64,000 nucleotides of DNA from JAAGZL01 sp050291365 (GCA_050291365.1 JBNKJS010000012.1:168470-232469); one strand, 5' to 3'; numbered from the stretch's first letter, positions 1 through 8,903 are shown. The notes: a model not told the origin generated them from the letters alone. Program-made: numbers and translations.

Positions 1-1
1 C

Positions 2-418
2 TGCAGGGGCAACCCAGGTCCTGGTGGCTGGGGTGCGGTTATGCGTTTTAAAGGCAAAGAGAAACAGCTCTATGGGGGGGAGGGGGAGACCACAAATAAT
101 CGTATGGAGCTGAAGGCGGTGATAGTGGCCTTGGAGCAGTTGACCCGTCCCGCCTCCGTACGGGTCACCACGGACTCCAAATATGTCCAGCAGGGTATTA
201 CCGAGTGGATTCACAACTGGAAACGTAACGGCTGGCGTACTGCCGCGAAAAAGCCGGTAAAGAACAGCGATTTGTGGCTGGAGCTGGATGAGCTGGTCTC
301 GCAACACGATGTGTCCTGGGATTGGGTTAAGGGACACAGCGGCCATCCCGAAAATGAGTTGGCAGATGATCTGGCTAACCGAGGTATCGATGAGTTAGCA
401 CAGAACTCAAGGGGCTAA
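2..418 (+). CDS. rnhA: Ribonuclease HI, 5' end cut by the window edge
   Basis: Cuts the RNA strand of RNA-DNA hybrids in the cytoplasm (Okazaki primers, R-loops). The frame is open from the first bases, where it reads CRGNPGPGGWGAV, the conserved first strand of RNase HI, so the true start and the first catalytic Asp lie before the window. The second catalytic residue is the Glu of TTNNRMEL, the third the Asp of TTDSKYV; the GHSGHPENELAD block carries the His loop and the last Asp. The methionine at 41 lies inside the fold and is not the start. It ends 2 bases before dnaQ, so both are probably one transcript. Family identity is certain. Confidence 0.95.
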   Translation, partial: CRGNPGPGGWGAVMRFKGKEKQLYGGEGETTNNRMELKAVIVALEQLTRPASVRVTTDSKYVQQGITEWIHNWKRNGWRTAAKKPVKNSDLWLELDELVSQHDVSWDWVKGHSGHPENELADDLANRGIDELAQNSRG

Positions 419-420
419 GC

Positions 421-1137
421 ATGCGTCAGATAGTATTAGATACAGAAACCACTGGATTGGAGGCGCATCAAGGCCACAGGATCATTGAGATCGGGTGCGT
501 GGAGCTGGTAGATCGCGCTCTTACCGGAAATCAGTTTCATCAATATCTGCAGCCGGATCGCGACATAGATGAAGCGGCTATGGATGTGCATGGTATCAGC
601 AACGAATTCCTTGAGGATAAGCCACGTTTTGGGGATATAGCCCAGGACTTTATTGATTATGTCTCAGGTGCAGAACTGATAATTCACAACGCCCCGTTTG
701 ATGTTGGCTTCATAGATCATGAACTCGCCAGGTTGGAAGGGGAGTGGGGACGGCTGACCCAATACTGCACTATTACTGATAGTCTGGTGCTGGCAAAAAA
801 GATGCATCCCGGGCAGCGCAATAGTCTGGATGCCCTGTGTAAGCGCTATGATATAGACAACAGCCACCGTGAGTTGCACGGTGCTTTACTTGATGCGGAG
901 ATTCTGTCTGATGTATACCTGGCATTGACCGGCGGCCAGACCACATTGATGCTGGATAGTTTTTCTGGAGGGGTTGATGGATCTGGAGAACCTGAAATCA
1001 GGCCCGTTTCACCGGATCGCCCTGCCCTTAGGGTGGTAACAGCGGGAGATCATGAGCTGCAGGCCCATAATAGGCGTCTTGATGCGATAGAGAAGGAAGC
1101 TGGTAGCTGTGTCTGGCGTGGTGAAACAGGCGCCTAA
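421..1137 (+). CDS. dnaQ: DNA polymerase III epsilon subunit (3'-5' proofreading exonuclease)
   Basis: Proofreading subunit of the replicative polymerase core. All DEDDh residues are visible: D7 and E9 in DTETTGL (Exo I), D94 in NAPFD (Exo II), H153 and D158 in HGALLDAE (Exo III). At 238 residues it is close to the usual 240-245. The C-terminal 60 residues would hold the segment that binds the alpha subunit; this is family knowledge, not a visible motif. It starts 2 bases after rnhA. In E. coli rnhA and dnaQ are divergent; here they are codirectional. Its TAA overlaps the stop codon of the convergent fnr-type gene by two bases. Confidence 0.96.
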   Translation: MRQIVLDTETTGLEAHQGHRIIEIGCVELVDRALTGNQFHQYLQPDRDIDEAAMDVHGISNEFLEDKPRFGDIAQDFIDYVSGAELIIHNAPFDVGFIDHELARLEGEWGRLTQYCTITDSLVLAKKMHPGQRNSLDALCKRYDIDNSHRELHGALLDAEILSDVYLALTGGQTTLMLDSFSGGVDGSGEPEIRPVSPDRPALRVVTAGDHELQAHNRRLDAIEKEAGSCVWRGETGA

Positions 1138-1147
1138 GCCTGTTTTT
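1124..1147. terminator. Hairpin terminator spanning two convergent stop codons
   Basis: AAACAGGC (1124-1131) pairs with GCCTGTTT (1138-1145) around a 6-base loop that contains both stop codons. On the plus strand five T follow; read from the other strand the stem is also followed by T residues from the AAAC arm. It can end transcription of both dnaQ and the reverse FNR-family gene without intergenic space. Confidence 0.6.
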
Positions 1148-1895
1148 CCCTATTGTTATAGTCGTTACTGCGGAAGAGGGCCTTCAGCTTCTCCATATTC
1201 TTAAGCTGCACATGCTTGCGTTCTACCTGCAATATCCCATCATCATGAAAGCGGGTGAATAACCTGCTGACAGTTTCCACAGCTAGGCCAAGATAGCTGC
1301 CTATGTCGTTGCGGGACATGCTGAGATAGAAATCGGTCGATGAGAAACCGCGTTTTTTGAAGCGCTCAGAGAAGTCCAGTAGGAATCCTGCAAGCCGCTC
1401 TTCTGCATTCTTGCTGCCTAGCAGGGTGAGGAGATTGGTATCCTGATGTATCTCCCTGCTGAATAACCGGTAGAGCTGGCGCTGTAAATCCGGGATGGAT
1501 GAGCTTAGCGCTTCCAGACGTTCAAACGGTATTTCACAAACGGCTGAGGTCTCCAGAGCCTTGGCGGTGCAGTGGTGCATGCTCTCCTCAATCGCATCCA
1601 GGCCGATTAACTCGCCGGATAGATAGAATCCGGTAATCTGGTCGTTGCCGGCCTCTTTCCTGGTATAGGTCTTGATAGAACCAGATTTTATGGCATAGAG
1701 ACTCTTGAATGAGTCACCAGCATGAAACAGATATTCACCACGGTGAACTGGGTAGCAGTGGGTGACCATGGCCTCAAATAGCCTCAGTTCTTCTTCCGTT
1801 GGGCATTCAGGAAGAATAATGGATGCCACATTGCAGGTATCGCAACGAGGTTTTTTTCTGTCAATGGAAACGACTTTATTTTTACTCACATCCAC
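1134..1895 (-). CDS. Crp/Fnr-family transcription regulator with atypical cysteine spacing
   Basis: FNR-type regulator of 253 residues: N-terminal cysteine region, cyclic-nucleotide-like beta barrel (about 45-130), dimer helix, and C-terminal helix-turn-helix (about 185-235). The recognition helix ETVSRLFTRF keeps the E..SR residues that read TTGAT. Cysteines are at 18, 21, 31 and 120 (also 47 and 109). C120 matches the fourth ligand of E. coli FNR (ETSAVCEIPFE), but the N-terminal spacing is C-x2-C-x9-C, with Ile where FNR has its third Cys (x5). It may still bind a 4Fe-4S cluster through C31, or respond differently. The start is GTG at 1895; a second in-frame GTG lies two codons on. An FNR-like box 41 bases upstream suggests autoregulation. 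Distinct from the second FNR-type gene at 25.7 kb. Confidence 0.9.
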   Translation of the reverse strand: MDVSKNKVVSIDRKKPRCDTCNVASIILPECPTEEELRLFEAMVTHCYPVHRGEYLFHAGDSFKSLYAIKSGSIKTYTRKEAGNDQITGFYLSGELIGLDAIEESMHHCTAKALETSAVCEIPFERLEALSSSIPDLQRQLYRLFSREIHQDTNLLTLLGSKNAEERLAGFLLDFSERFKKRGFSSTDFYLSMSRNDIGSYLGLAVETVSRLFTRFHDDGILQVERKHVQLKNMEKLKALFRSNDYNNREKQA

Positions 1896-1935
1896 AATCC
1901 GCTGTTTTTAACATTCGCGCATTTTGCAATTTTAA

Positions 1936-1949
1936 TTGACGCAGATCAA
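1936..1949. promoter_or_regulatory. FNR-type box in the fnr1/pyrG intergenic region
   Basis: TTGACGCAGATCAA matches TTGAT-N4-ATCAA in 9 of 10 positions. It lies 41 bases before the GTG of the reverse regulator and 219 bases before pyrG, so autoregulation of the regulator is the likelier role. The rest of the 272-base intergenic region (1896-2167) shows no further gene. Confidence 0.6.
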
Positions 1950-2167
1950 GAAAAAACATGGTTTTTATGCAGATGCTAGGGCTTGTGTTTCTAATGCCTC
2001 TATCAATCTTATGCGAATTTCTCTCCGGTCAAAGGCGCTGAAAACCACAGGGTTAAATATTTACGATCAAATATGGGTCGATATTCGATTGTAGAAGAAG
2101 CTGTGTTCTGGTAACTTGTAATGCCGTCCAAGTAGCAAGTTTTCCACAACTAAATTAAGTAGGTTTC

Positions 2168-3817
2168 ATGAGCAAATTTGTATTTATTACGGGCGGTGTT
2201 GTCTCTTCCCTCGGCAAAGGAATTGCATCAGCATCACTAGGCGCTTTGCTAGAAGCAAGGGGCCTCAAAGTCACCATGATAAAACTGGATCCATATATCA
2301 ATGTGGATCCAGGAACCATGAGTCCATTTCAGCACGGCGAGGTTTTTGTAACCGAGGATGGAGCTGAGACCGATCTGGATCTGGGCCATTATGAGCGCTT
2401 TGTGCGTACCACCATGGGGAAGAACAATAACTTCACCACGGGCCAGATCTATGACAGCGTCATTCGCAAAGAACGGCGAGGTGATTATCTTGGTGGCACA
2501 GTTCAGGTCATTCCCCACATAACCAACCAGATCAGAGAGAGCGTGCTACTAGGCGCTGATGACGCTGATGTATGTCTGGTGGAGATCGGTGGAACCGTGG
2601 GTGATATTGAGTCCCTGCCTTTCCTTGAGGCCATTCGTCAGATGGGAGTGGAGATGGGGCATGAGAATGCCCTGTTTATGCACCTCACCCTGGTGCCTTA
2701 CATCAAGACCGCAGGTGAGGTTAAGACCAAACCGACCCAGCACTCGGTGAAAGAACTCAGATCTATAGGTATTCAGCCGGACATCCTGTTCTGTCGTAGT
2801 GATCATCCACTGCCGGATGGAGAGCGTCGTAAGATTTCACTCTTCACCAATGTTGCGGAAGAGGCCGTTATATCAGCCCCGGATGCGGATCATATCTACC
2901 GTATACCGTTGATGCTGCATGAACAGTCTCTGGATGAGATCGTGGTGCGTCAGTTTCATCTGGAAGCGCCTCCAGCCGATCTCACCGAATGGCGCCAGGT
3001 GGTTGATGGGCTGGAGCAGTCTCAAGGCGAGGTTAAGATCGCCATGGTTGGCAAATACATGCATCTCACTGAGGCCTACAAGAGCCTGACTGAGGCGCTG
3101 GTACACGCTGGCATCCACACCCTAACCAAGGTAAAGATCATATACGTTGACTCTGAAGAGATTGAGACCGGTGGAACCGGCTGTCTGGAGGAGGTAGATG
3201 CCATCCTGGTCCCCGGAGGTTTTGGCGACAGGGGCGTTGAGGGCAAGATAGCCGCAGTGAAATATGCCCGTGAGAATGGTGTGCCGTATCTGGGTATCTG
3301 TCTCGGCATGCAGGTGGCAGTGATTGAATATGCCCGTAATGTGGCTGGCCTGGAAGGGGCCCACAGCACCGAATTTAACCGTCAGACTCCCCATCCAGTT
3401 ATTGCCTTGATCACCGAATGGCTCAATGCAGATGGTCAGACCGAGACCAGGAGCGAGAATTCAGACCTAGGCGGCACCATGCGTCTCGGTGGTCAGGAGT
3501 GTCGTCTGCTTGATGGTAGTCTGGCCCATAACCTTTACGGAGATGCAGTGATTACTGAGCGGCATCGTCATCGCTATGAATTCAACAACAAATATCTAGA
3601 GCAGCTGGAGTATGCTGGGTTGAAGATTTGTGGCCGCTCTACCGACGGCAGATTGATGGAGATGGTTGAGATACCTGAGCATCCATGGTTTGTAGCCTGC
3701 CAGTTCCATCCTGAATTTACCTCCACCCCGAGAGATGGCCATCCGCTATTCACTGGATTTGTCAAAGCTGCCATGGAGTATCAGAGCAGGCTGTGTCGGG
3801 TGCCGGGAGAGGCATGA
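2168..3817 (+). CDS. pyrG: CTP synthase
   Basis: Makes CTP from UTP, ATP and glutamine in pyrimidine synthesis. The 549 residues match the family length (545 in E. coli). The N-terminal amidoligase domain (1 to about 265) opens with KFVFITGGVVSSLGKGI, the ATP-binding loop, and DPYINVDPGTM. The C-terminal class I glutaminase domain (about 290-540) has nucleophile C378 in GICLGMQ and the His/Glu pair in QFHPEF. The start ATG at 2168 is fixed by the conserved N-terminus. It overlaps kdsA by 4 bases (ATGA), so translation is probably coupled. Confidence 0.98.
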   Translation: MSKFVFITGGVVSSLGKGIASASLGALLEARGLKVTMIKLDPYINVDPGTMSPFQHGEVFVTEDGAETDLDLGHYERFVRTTMGKNNNFTTGQIYDSVIRKERRGDYLGGTVQVIPHITNQIRESVLLGADDADVCLVEIGGTVGDIESLPFLEAIRQMGVEMGHENALFMHLTLVPYIKTAGEVKTKPTQHSVKELRSIGIQPDILFCRSDHPLPDGERRKISLFTNVAEEAVISAPDADHIYRIPLMLHEQSLDEIVVRQFHLEAPPADLTEWRQVVDGLEQSQGEVKIAMVGKYMHLTEAYKSLTEALVHAGIHTLTKVKIIYVDSEEIETGGTGCLEEVDAILVPGGFGDRGVEGKIAAVKYARENGVPYLGICLGMQVAVIEYARNVAGLEGAHSTEFNRQTPHPVIALITEWLNADGQTETRSENSDLGGTMRLGGQECRLLDGSLAHNLYGDAVITERHRHRYEFNNKYLEQLEYAGLKICGRSTDGRLMEMVEIPEHPWFVACQFHPEFTSTPRDGHPLFTGFVKAAMEYQSRLCRVPGEA

Positions 3818-4623
3818 AGCTCTGCAACTTTGAGGTAGGCCATGGTCAGCCACTGTTTCTGATTGCTGGTCCCTGTGTCATCGAGAGTGAAAAGATGACC
3901 TTGGATACAGCTGAGAAACTCAAGGAGATCACGGGAGATCTGGGTATCCCATTCATATTCAAATCCTCCTTCGACAAGGCCAACCGCTCCTCCAACGATA
4001 GCTATCGCGGCCCCGGTATAAAGGAGGGACTGCGCATCCTGCAAAGGGTGCGAGAGGAGATAGGAGTTCCGGTATTAACCGATGTGCATGAAGATACCCC
4101 TCTGGATGAGCTGGCCGATGTGGTGGATGTATTGCAGACCCCGGCACTGCTCTGTCGTCAGACCAATTTTATCCAGGCGGTGGCTGCCACTGGTAAGCCG
4201 GTAAATATAAAGAAGGGTCAGTTTCTGGCGCCATGGGATATGCAGCATGTAGTCTCAAAGGCAAAGGCCGCGGGTAACGAGCAGATTATGCTGTGTGAAC
4301 GGGGTACCTCATTCGGCTATAACAATCTGGTATCAGACATGCGCTCCCTGGCAATTATGGGCGATACAGGCTGTCCGGTGGTGTTCGACGCTACCCACTC
4401 TGTGCAGTTACCTGGGGGGCAGGGCGCAAGCTCTGGCGGACAACGTGAGTTTGTGCCGGTGTTGGCGCGAGCGGCAGTTGCTGTGGGAGTGGCCGGCCTG
4501 TTTATGGAGACCCATCCTGAACCGGATAAGGCCCTGTGCGATGGCCCAAACTCATGGCCTCTGGGTCAGATGCGGGAGTTGTTACAGACGCTTCTATTGC
4601 TAGATCAGACGGTGAAAACCTAA
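3814..4623 (+). CDS. kdsA: 3-deoxy-D-manno-octulosonate 8-phosphate synthase
   Basis: Condenses phosphoenolpyruvate with arabinose 5-phosphate to Kdo-8-P, the first committed step to the Kdo sugars of the lipopolysaccharide core, so the cell has LPS. The 269-residue TIM barrel shows IAGPCVIES, KSSFDKANRSS and GTSFGYNNLVSDMRSL, typical for KdsA rather than the related DAHP synthase. ATG 3814 is chosen over the upstream GTG at 3793 because it follows GGGAGAGGC and overlaps the pyrG stop as ATGA. Part of a pyrG-kdsA-eno run common in gammaproteobacteria. Confidence 0.97.
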   Translation: MKLCNFEVGHGQPLFLIAGPCVIESEKMTLDTAEKLKEITGDLGIPFIFKSSFDKANRSSNDSYRGPGIKEGLRILQRVREEIGVPVLTDVHEDTPLDELADVVDVLQTPALLCRQTNFIQAVAATGKPVNIKKGQFLAPWDMQHVVSKAKAAGNEQIMLCERGTSFGYNNLVSDMRSLAIMGDTGCPVVFDATHSVQLPGGQGASSGGQREFVPVLARAAVAVGVAGLFMETHPEPDKALCDGPNSWPLGQMRELLQTLLLLDQTVKT

Positions 4624-4645
4624 GAGACATAAAAGATTCAATGCC

Positions 4646-4660
4646 GACCGGTCTCCGGTC
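4646..4660. other. Small hairpin between kdsA and eno
   Basis: GACCGG-TCT-CCGGTC forms a 6-bp stem with a 3-base loop, 22 bases after the kdsA stop. No T-run follows directly, so it may be a pause or processing site rather than a full terminator. The rest of the 120-base gap holds only the eno leader, with AGGAGATA before the start. Confidence 0.35.
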
Positions 4661-4743
4661 TGCTATAACACCATTTTTCAAATAAACTTAGCCTGGAAAT
4701 AGATGATCCAGCCCTGTTACCAGATAGACATCAGGAGATAATA

Positions 4744-6030
4744 ATGTCTGAAATCGTAGATATTCGTGGTCGTGAGATCCTTGATTCACGGGGTAATCCA
4801 ACCGTAGAGGCAGATGTAGTCACAGCCGATGGCGCCATCGGCCGTGCTGTAGCCCCTTCCGGGGCCTCTACCGGTTCCCGTGAGGCGCTGGAGTTGCGGG
4901 ATGGAGACAAGTCCCGTTACGGTGGTAAGGGAGTGTTGAAGGCAGTGGCGAATATCGCTGGCGAGTTGAATGATGCCATAACTGGTATGGAGGTTACAGA
5001 CCAGGAGGGTATAGACCGCAAGATGATTGAGCTGGATGGTACTGACAACAAGGACCGTCTGGGTGCCAATGCTATGCTCGCAGTATCTCTGGCTGCTGCC
5101 CATGCTGCCGCCCAGGAGAGTGCCCAGCCGCTCTATCGCTATCTCTCTGCCGGGCCTTATCGTATGCCGGTGCCCATGATGAATATCATCAACGGTGGAG
5201 CCCATGCTGATAACAGCGTGGATATTCAGGAGTTTATGATCCTCCCTACTGGTGCCGCATCAATACGTGAGGCTGTCCGTTATGGTGCAGAGGTGTTCCA
5301 CTCCCTGAAAAGTGTTTTGAAGGGACGTGGTCTGAATACCGCAGTAGGTGATGAAGGGGGCTTCGCACCGGATCTGCCTTCCAATGAGGCCGCCGTTGAG
5401 GTGATTATGGAGGCCATCGACAATGCTGGATTTAAACTTGGTAGTGATATGCATCTTGGTCTGGATGTGGCCAGTTCTGAGTTTTATAAAGACGGTATGT
5501 ATGATCTGGCCTCAGAAGGACGCAAGTTCGATGCCGCTGGTTTTGTGGACTATCTGGCTGCGCTAGCTGACCAGTATCCAATCATCTCCATTGAGGACGG
5601 CATGGATGAGAGTGACTGGGAAGGCTGGAGATTGCTTACAGAGAAACTGGGCGATCGCATCCAGCTGGTAGGTGACGACCTGTTTGTAACCAACACCAAG
5701 ATCTTGCAACGTGGTATAGATGAGAAGATCGGCAACTCCATCCTGATTAAATTCAACCAGATCGGAACCCTAACCGAGACCATGCAGGCAATCAACATGG
5801 CCCATGATGCCGGCTATTCCGCCGTGGTATCACACCGCTCCGGCGAGACCGAAGACACCACTATTGCCGATCTGGTAGTAGCGGCAAACACCGGACAGAT
5901 CAAGACCGGCTCCCTCTGCCGTTCCGACCGTGTAGCAAAGTACAACCAGTTGATGCGCATTGAAGATCAGTTGGGTGCAGATGCTGTCTATGCCGGCATG
6001 GGGGCGTTTCCTGTAGGCGTTAAGGGTTAA
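4744..6030 (+). CDS. eno: Enolase
   Basis: Interconverts 2-phosphoglycerate and phosphoenolpyruvate in glycolysis/gluconeogenesis; in this position it can feed PEP to kdsA. At 428 residues it has normal length. The N-terminal domain reads IVDIRGREILDSRGNPTVE and GASTGSREALELRDGD; the barrel has the acid cluster GDEGGFAP, the metal Asp in SIEDGMDE and GDDLFVTN, the catalytic Lys of ILIKFNQIGTL, and the family signature SHRSGETEDTTIADL. AGGAGATAATA precedes ATG 4744. Next gene on the strand is ftsB, 53 bases on. Confidence 0.98.
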   Translation: MSEIVDIRGREILDSRGNPTVEADVVTADGAIGRAVAPSGASTGSREALELRDGDKSRYGGKGVLKAVANIAGELNDAITGMEVTDQEGIDRKMIELDGTDNKDRLGANAMLAVSLAAAHAAAQESAQPLYRYLSAGPYRMPVPMMNIINGGAHADNSVDIQEFMILPTGAASIREAVRYGAEVFHSLKSVLKGRGLNTAVGDEGGFAPDLPSNEAAVEVIMEAIDNAGFKLGSDMHLGLDVASSEFYKDGMYDLASEGRKFDAAGFVDYLAALADQYPIISIEDGMDESDWEGWRLLTEKLGDRIQLVGDDLFVTNTKILQRGIDEKIGNSILIKFNQIGTLTETMQAINMAHDAGYSAVVSHRSGETEDTTIADLVVAANTGQIKTGSLCRSDRVAKYNQLMRIEDQLGADAVYAGMGAFPVGVKG

Positions 6031-6083
6031 GCTTTTTCGGCGTGCATTGTGTCCTTGCGCAACTATCAATAGGATATTGAAAT

Positions 6084-6377
6084 ATGCGCACTGTTATTGG
6101 GATTTTGATCGCTCTGCTGTTGCTGCTCCAGTACCGCCTTTGGGTGGGAGAGGGTAGCCTGGCTGAGGTTCATGCCCTGCGCAAACAGGTGGAGGCGCAG
6201 AAGTCCGAACTGGAGTCGATGCAGCAGCGCAACAATGCCCTGCGCGCCGAGGTTAAGGATCTGAAAAAAGGTCTGGATGCCATCGAAGAGCGTGCCCGCA
6301 GCGAGTTGGGAATGATCAGGGAGGATGAGGAGTTCTACCAGGTTGTGGATGATCCTAAAAAGAAGGAGAGCAAGTGA
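6084..6377 (+). CDS. ftsB: Cell division protein FtsB (septum DivIC-like)
   Basis: Small bitopic inner-membrane protein that links FtsL and FtsQ in the divisome. The 97 residues begin with a transmembrane segment (about 4-20, VIGILIALLLLLQYRLWVG) followed by a coiled coil from about 28 to 75 (VHALRKQVEAQKSELESMQQ and on) and the conserved ARSELGMIREDEEFYQV block. The stop TGA overlaps the GTG of ispD. Position between eno and ispD is conserved in gammaproteobacteria, which supports the assignment of this weakly conserved protein. Confidence 0.93.
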   Translation: MRTVIGILIALLLLLQYRLWVGEGSLAEVHALRKQVEAQKSELESMQQRNNALRAEVKDLKKGLDAIEERARSELGMIREDEEFYQVVDDPKKKESK

Positions 6378-7078
6378 GCCTGGTTAGGTATTGGGCCGTG
6401 GTTCCGGCAGCTGGGGTCGGACTCAGGATGGGTAGCGAAATCCCCAAACAGTATCTGCCCCTCAACGGCAGTACCGTTATTGAACAGACCCTGCATCTGC
6501 TCTTAGGCCACTCCAGGATAGATGGGGTTTATCTCGCACTTTCAGTGGACGACACCCGCTGGGGTGAAACTGCTACGGCTGCAAACCCTAAGATAACAAG
6601 AGTGGATGGCGGAGCAGAGCGTTGTCATTCCGTACTCAATGCCCTGAAACTACTCCAAGAAACTGCCAGCCCGGAAGATTGGGTTCTGGTACATGATGCA
6701 GCCAGGCCATGCCTGCGTTCGGAAGATCTTGATCTGCTTATGGACTCACTCAGCGAGCATCCGGTTGGTGGGCTGTTAGGGGTTCCGGTACGTGACACCA
6801 TGAAAAGAACAGATGGGGAAACAGCTATAACCGAGACGGTTACGCGGCAAGATCTCTGGCATGCCTACACCCCGCAGATGTTTCGACTTGGAATGCTTTT
6901 CCAGGCATTGCAAAATGCCATTGATAAGGGCCAAACCGTTACCGATGATGCCAGCGCCATAGAGCTGGCAGGTATGCATCCGCAGATGATCGAAGGCCAT
7001 GACGACAATATCAAGATTACCCGCCAGGAGGATCTGGCCTTGGCGAGCTTTTATCTGAATCAGCAGGGGAGAGCATAA
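6374..7078 (+). CDS. ispD: 2-C-methyl-D-erythritol 4-phosphate cytidylyltransferase
   Basis: Third enzyme of the non-mevalonate isoprenoid pathway: joins CTP and MEP to CDP-ME. The 234 residues contain VVPAAGVGLRMGSEIPKQYL (CTP loop with the catalytic Arg and Lys), LVHDAARPCL and VTDDASAIE. The start is GTG at 6374, overlapping the ftsB stop as GTGA; no ATG fits. The ORF end overlaps ispF by one base (TAATG). CTP for this step comes from pyrG, a few genes upstream. Confidence 0.95.
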   Translation: MSLVRYWAVVPAAGVGLRMGSEIPKQYLPLNGSTVIEQTLHLLLGHSRIDGVYLALSVDDTRWGETATAANPKITRVDGGAERCHSVLNALKLLQETASPEDWVLVHDAARPCLRSEDLDLLMDSLSEHPVGGLLGVPVRDTMKRTDGETAITETVTRQDLWHAYTPQMFRLGMLFQALQNAIDKGQTVTDDASAIELAGMHPQMIEGHDDNIKITRQEDLALASFYLNQQGRA

Positions 7079-7548
7079 TGCGAATTGGACAGGGTTTTGA
7101 TGCCCATCGTCTAGGGCCTGGATTGCGGTTGGTCCTGGGAGGCGTTGAGATAGAGCATGATCACGGCCTCATTGCCCACTCCGATGGTGATGTGCTGATA
7201 CACGCCTTGTGTGATGCCATCCTGGGTGCGGCATCCCTAGGGGATATTGGCAAACATTTCCCGGATTCCAGTGATGACTTCAAAGATATCGATAGTCGTA
7301 TTCTGCTACGCCAGGTAGCCTTTATGATTAGAGAGGGCGAACGCTCAATCCTGAATGCGGATATGACCATCATCGCCCAGGCCCCCAAGTTGGCACCTTA
7401 CCTGGATGAGATGAAGGCGAATATCTCCAAAGATATATTTGTCCCAGAGAGCCAGATCAACATAAAGGCCACAACTACCGAAGGGATGGGTTATACCGGA
7501 CGCGGCGAAGGTATAGCCGCCCATGCCGTGGTGCTACTTAGTGGTTGA
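7078..7548 (+). CDS. ispF: 2-C-methyl-D-erythritol 2,4-cyclodiphosphate synthase
   Basis: Cyclises CDP-ME 2-phosphate to MEcPP, releasing CMP, in the same pathway as ispD. The 156 residues have the zinc ligands D8, H10 (GFDAHRL) and H42 (LIHALCDAILG), the FPDSSDDFKDIDS loop and the C-terminal KATTTEGMGYTGRGEGI block. Homotrimer by family. Starts at the last base of ispD, and its end overlaps the predicted truD start by 26 bases. Confidence 0.97.
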   Translation: MRIGQGFDAHRLGPGLRLVLGGVEIEHDHGLIAHSDGDVLIHALCDAILGAASLGDIGKHFPDSSDDFKDIDSRILLRQVAFMIREGERSILNADMTIIAQAPKLAPYLDEMKANISKDIFVPESQINIKATTTEGMGYTGRGEGIAAHAVVLLSG

Positions 7549-8584
7549 AGAGTCACCCTGCAGTTTTCAGGCGGTTTCATCCTATCCCCATGCCTATGGC
7601 AGACCGGACTGCACGGCGGTAATCCGCAGCAAACCAGAAGATTTTCAAGTAGAGGAACAGCTCAGCTTTCAACCGGAAGGGGAAGGTGAGCATGTGCTGT
7701 TACAACTGCAAAAACGCAACACCAATACCGAGTGGTTGGCTAAAGAACTTGCGCGATTCAGCGGGGTAACGCTTAGGGATGTTAGCTATGCCGGGTTGAA
7801 GGATAGAAATGCCGTTACCAGCCAATGGTTCTCTCTCCGTATGCCAACAACAGACGAACCAGACTGGGGAGAGCTGGAATCAGCAGACCTGAATCTGCTC
7901 ACAGCAGTAAGGCACAGGCGTAAACTGCGTAGGGGTGCACTGGCGCAGAACAGTTTTAGATTACGACTGCGCGAGCTGAAGGCAGACCGTGAGGTGGTCG
8001 AAGCTCGGCTTACGCAGGTCGCCGCAAATGGGGTTCCGAACTATTTTGGCGAACAACGCTTCGGCCATGATCTGAATAATCTCGGCTTCGCCGATAAACT
8101 GTTTTCCGGTAGATTGAAAAAACTATCCAAACATAAGCGTGGCATCTATCTCTCGGCGGCTCGCTCCTATCTGTTCAATATGGTCTTGGCCAAACGGGTT
8201 GCAGCGGCAAATTGGGACCAGGCCATACCGGGCGATCTGATGCTGCTGGATGGAAGCCGTTCCCACTTTCCAGTCACAGATATAGATGAAGAGATCCAGA
8301 GGCGCATCGCAGAGCTAGACATTCATCCCACCGGACCGCTCTGGGGCAAGGGTGAGCAGTCCATAACTGCAGATGCGGCGGAGTTGGAGCAAAGGGTGTT
8401 GCAGGCCTACCCGGAATGGATGCAAGGACTAAAAAGGTTTGGACTAAGCCATGACCGCCGGGCATTGAGGTCCAGAGTCATAGGCCTGGAGTGGGAGTGG
8501 CCTGCAGAGGGCGATCTTGAACTAAGGTTCGGATTGTATCCGGGAAGTTATGCAACGGCGGTATTGCGAGAGATTGTTTCCTGA
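7523..8584 (+). CDS. truD: tRNA pseudouridine(13) synthase
   Basis: Forms pseudouridine 13 in tRNA-Glu. The 353 residues carry the catalytic Asp at D94 in the TruD motif AGLKDRNAVTSQW, NTNTEWLAKELAR before it and PNYFGEQRFG after it; the inserted TRUD domain follows. The start is uncertain: ATG 7523 overlaps ispF by 26 bases, and a GTG at 7541 is the alternative; homology begins only near residue 30. The last 138 bases are partly repeated 320 bases downstream (8904-9016). In most gammaproteobacteria surE would follow; here about 13 kb separates them. Confidence 0.95.
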   Translation: MPWCYLVVEESPCSFQAVSSYPHAYGRPDCTAVIRSKPEDFQVEEQLSFQPEGEGEHVLLQLQKRNTNTEWLAKELARFSGVTLRDVSYAGLKDRNAVTSQWFSLRMPTTDEPDWGELESADLNLLTAVRHRRKLRRGALAQNSFRLRLRELKADREVVEARLTQVAANGVPNYFGEQRFGHDLNNLGFADKLFSGRLKKLSKHKRGIYLSAARSYLFNMVLAKRVAAANWDQAIPGDLMLLDGSRSHFPVTDIDEEIQRRIAELDIHPTGPLWGKGEQSITADAAELEQRVLQAYPEWMQGLKRFGLSHDRRALRSRVIGLEWEWPAEGDLELRFGLYPGSYATAVLREIVS

Positions 8585-8903
8585 TAAAAGCAAGCCGCAA
8601 AAATATGCAAATCACCGCAAAAACACGCAAATGACTCATCCCTATCTAGCGAGTTGATCACCAACTCCCTTCTCCCCCCAGGGGAGAAGGGCCGGGGATG
8701 AGGGGGAAAGGCCAGCAACACTTATCAGCGACACTAATCAGCCACCCAACCCCGCAAATAGTAGGACGCACCTCACTCAGAATTGAACTGTCGGGAGAAT
8801 AAATCCAACTCACCAAGCCTTTTTTTATCTCTTCCTACTATTTCGGTCATTAACAAGCCTCAGAATGCAACTCATGAACCTTTTTGGGACATGATTGAGC
8901 AAA
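8585..8903. repeat. Non-coding spacer with an 11-bp perfect hairpin
   Basis: No plausible gene. CCCTTCTCCCC (8667-8677), loop CCA, GGGGAGAAGGG (8681-8691) is a perfect stem of the kind often seen as dispersed intergenic elements; GGCCGGGGATGAGGG follows. The stretch lies between the real end of truD and a broken copy of that end, so it may be what remains of an inserted segment. Confidence 0.55.

Noticed and set aside
3793..3813. Longer kdsA start at GTG 3793
   Set aside because: It would add seven residues inside pyrG; ATG 3814 has a ribosome site and matches the family start.
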